Shown here: positions 15,023-15,130 of the stretch, one piece after another
Position numbering within the stretch: the first letter of the stretch is position 1
Layout of the letters: each line of letters opens with the position of its first letter
From: an uncultured Erysipelotrichaceae bacterium
GTDB taxonomy: Bacteria > Bacillota_I > Bacilli_A > Erysipelotrichales > Coprobacillaceae
NCBI GenBank assembly: GCA_945981915.1
Contig: CAMFRJ010000007.1
Span: 1 to 15,130, forward strand
Length of the DNA stretch: 15,130 bases
Direction of reading: 5' to 3'
Made by a program: the position numbers and the translations under genes
Notes under the pieces: model-generated
Databases searched by the model: none
What the model saw: only the letters and a program-made list of their open reading frames with translations
Told to the model about the DNA's origin: nothing

Positions 15023-15130
15023 ATCCCTATCAAGTATTAGGTATTTCTCCTAATGCCAGTGATGATGAAGTTAAGAAAGCCTATCGTACACTTTCTAAAA
15101 AATATCATCCTGATGCGAATATTGGTAATC
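15019..15130 (+). CDS. DnaJ-domain protein, 5' part
   Basis: The first 37 codons are present and the gene runs off the window. The start of a J domain is clear: [22 protein letters not shown] followed by KKYHPDAN with the HPD motif that stimulates DnaK/Hsp70 ATPase. GGAGG lies 7 nt before the ATG, which overlaps the DUF5685 stop (ATGA). Whether it is full DnaJ or a short J-domain protein cannot be told. The neighbours suggest a specialised co-chaperone rather than the main dnaK-dnaJ locus. Confidence 0.92.
   Translation, partial: MNPYQVLGISPNASDDEVKKAYRTLSKKYHPDANIGN

Noticed and set aside
1..15130. CRISPR array, transposase, tRNA or rRNA gene
   Set aside because: No regularly spaced repeats, transposase motifs or tRNA/rRNA-like sequence were seen on either strand.

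Overview
The window is AT-rich, low-GC Firmicutes DNA. It has strong AGGAGG ribosome-binding sites, sigma-A type promoters and tight gene packing. The gene content (choice-of-anchor/Cna_B/SpaA adhesin, DUF3169 with an XRE regulator, YcxB-like protein, DUF5685 with a J-protein, V4R sensor with a GGDEF enzyme) fits a gut anaerobe of the Erysipelotrichia/Coprobacillaceae type. That placement is inference, not proof. Everything from 1 to 13523 runs on the minus strand; from about 13760 onward the genes run on the plus strand.

Minus strand, read from its 5' side: an Uup-like ABC-F ATPase (13523-11772); a small XRE regulator (11696-11481) followed by a DUF3169 membrane-protein gene broken by about four frame changes (11491-10788); a YcxB-like membrane protein (10725-10213); a probable DUF7916 TIM-barrel-like protein (10127-9234), a uridine-kinase-family ATPase (9161-8577) and an orphan PTS IIB protein (8517-8200); a V4R sensor and a soluble HAMP/PAS/GGDEF diguanylate cyclase (8036-6269); a YjeM-like amino-acid permease, an M18 aminopeptidase and a four-helix membrane protein as one operon (6117-2685); and, after a terminator, a large secreted multi-domain adhesin/pilin-like protein (2484 to beyond position 1). 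On the plus strand lies a J-protein operon: a zinc-ribbon membrane protein, a DUF5685 protein and the start of a DnaJ-domain protein.

The most interesting biology is a possible local c-di-GMP circuit. The adhesin leader contains a GEMM-I (c-di-GMP-I) type riboswitch whose conserved 3' strand is also the 5' arm of an 18-bp intrinsic terminator. That layout predicts expression ON when ligand is bound. About 4 kb away on the same strand sits a c-di-GMP synthase with intact GGDEF and I-site, translationally coupled to a cysteine-containing V4R sensor. The adhesin reading frame begins at an AUA codon placed exactly behind a strong Shine-Dalgarno; there is no ATG, GTG or TTG that would retain the signal peptide.

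Other points of note are a perfect 10-bp inverted repeat over the adhesin promoter, tandem 13-bp repeats upstream of the V4R-GGDEF operon, a three-half-site operator at the XRE gene, and two DxxxD motifs in the DUF5685 protein that recall squalene/phytoene synthases.
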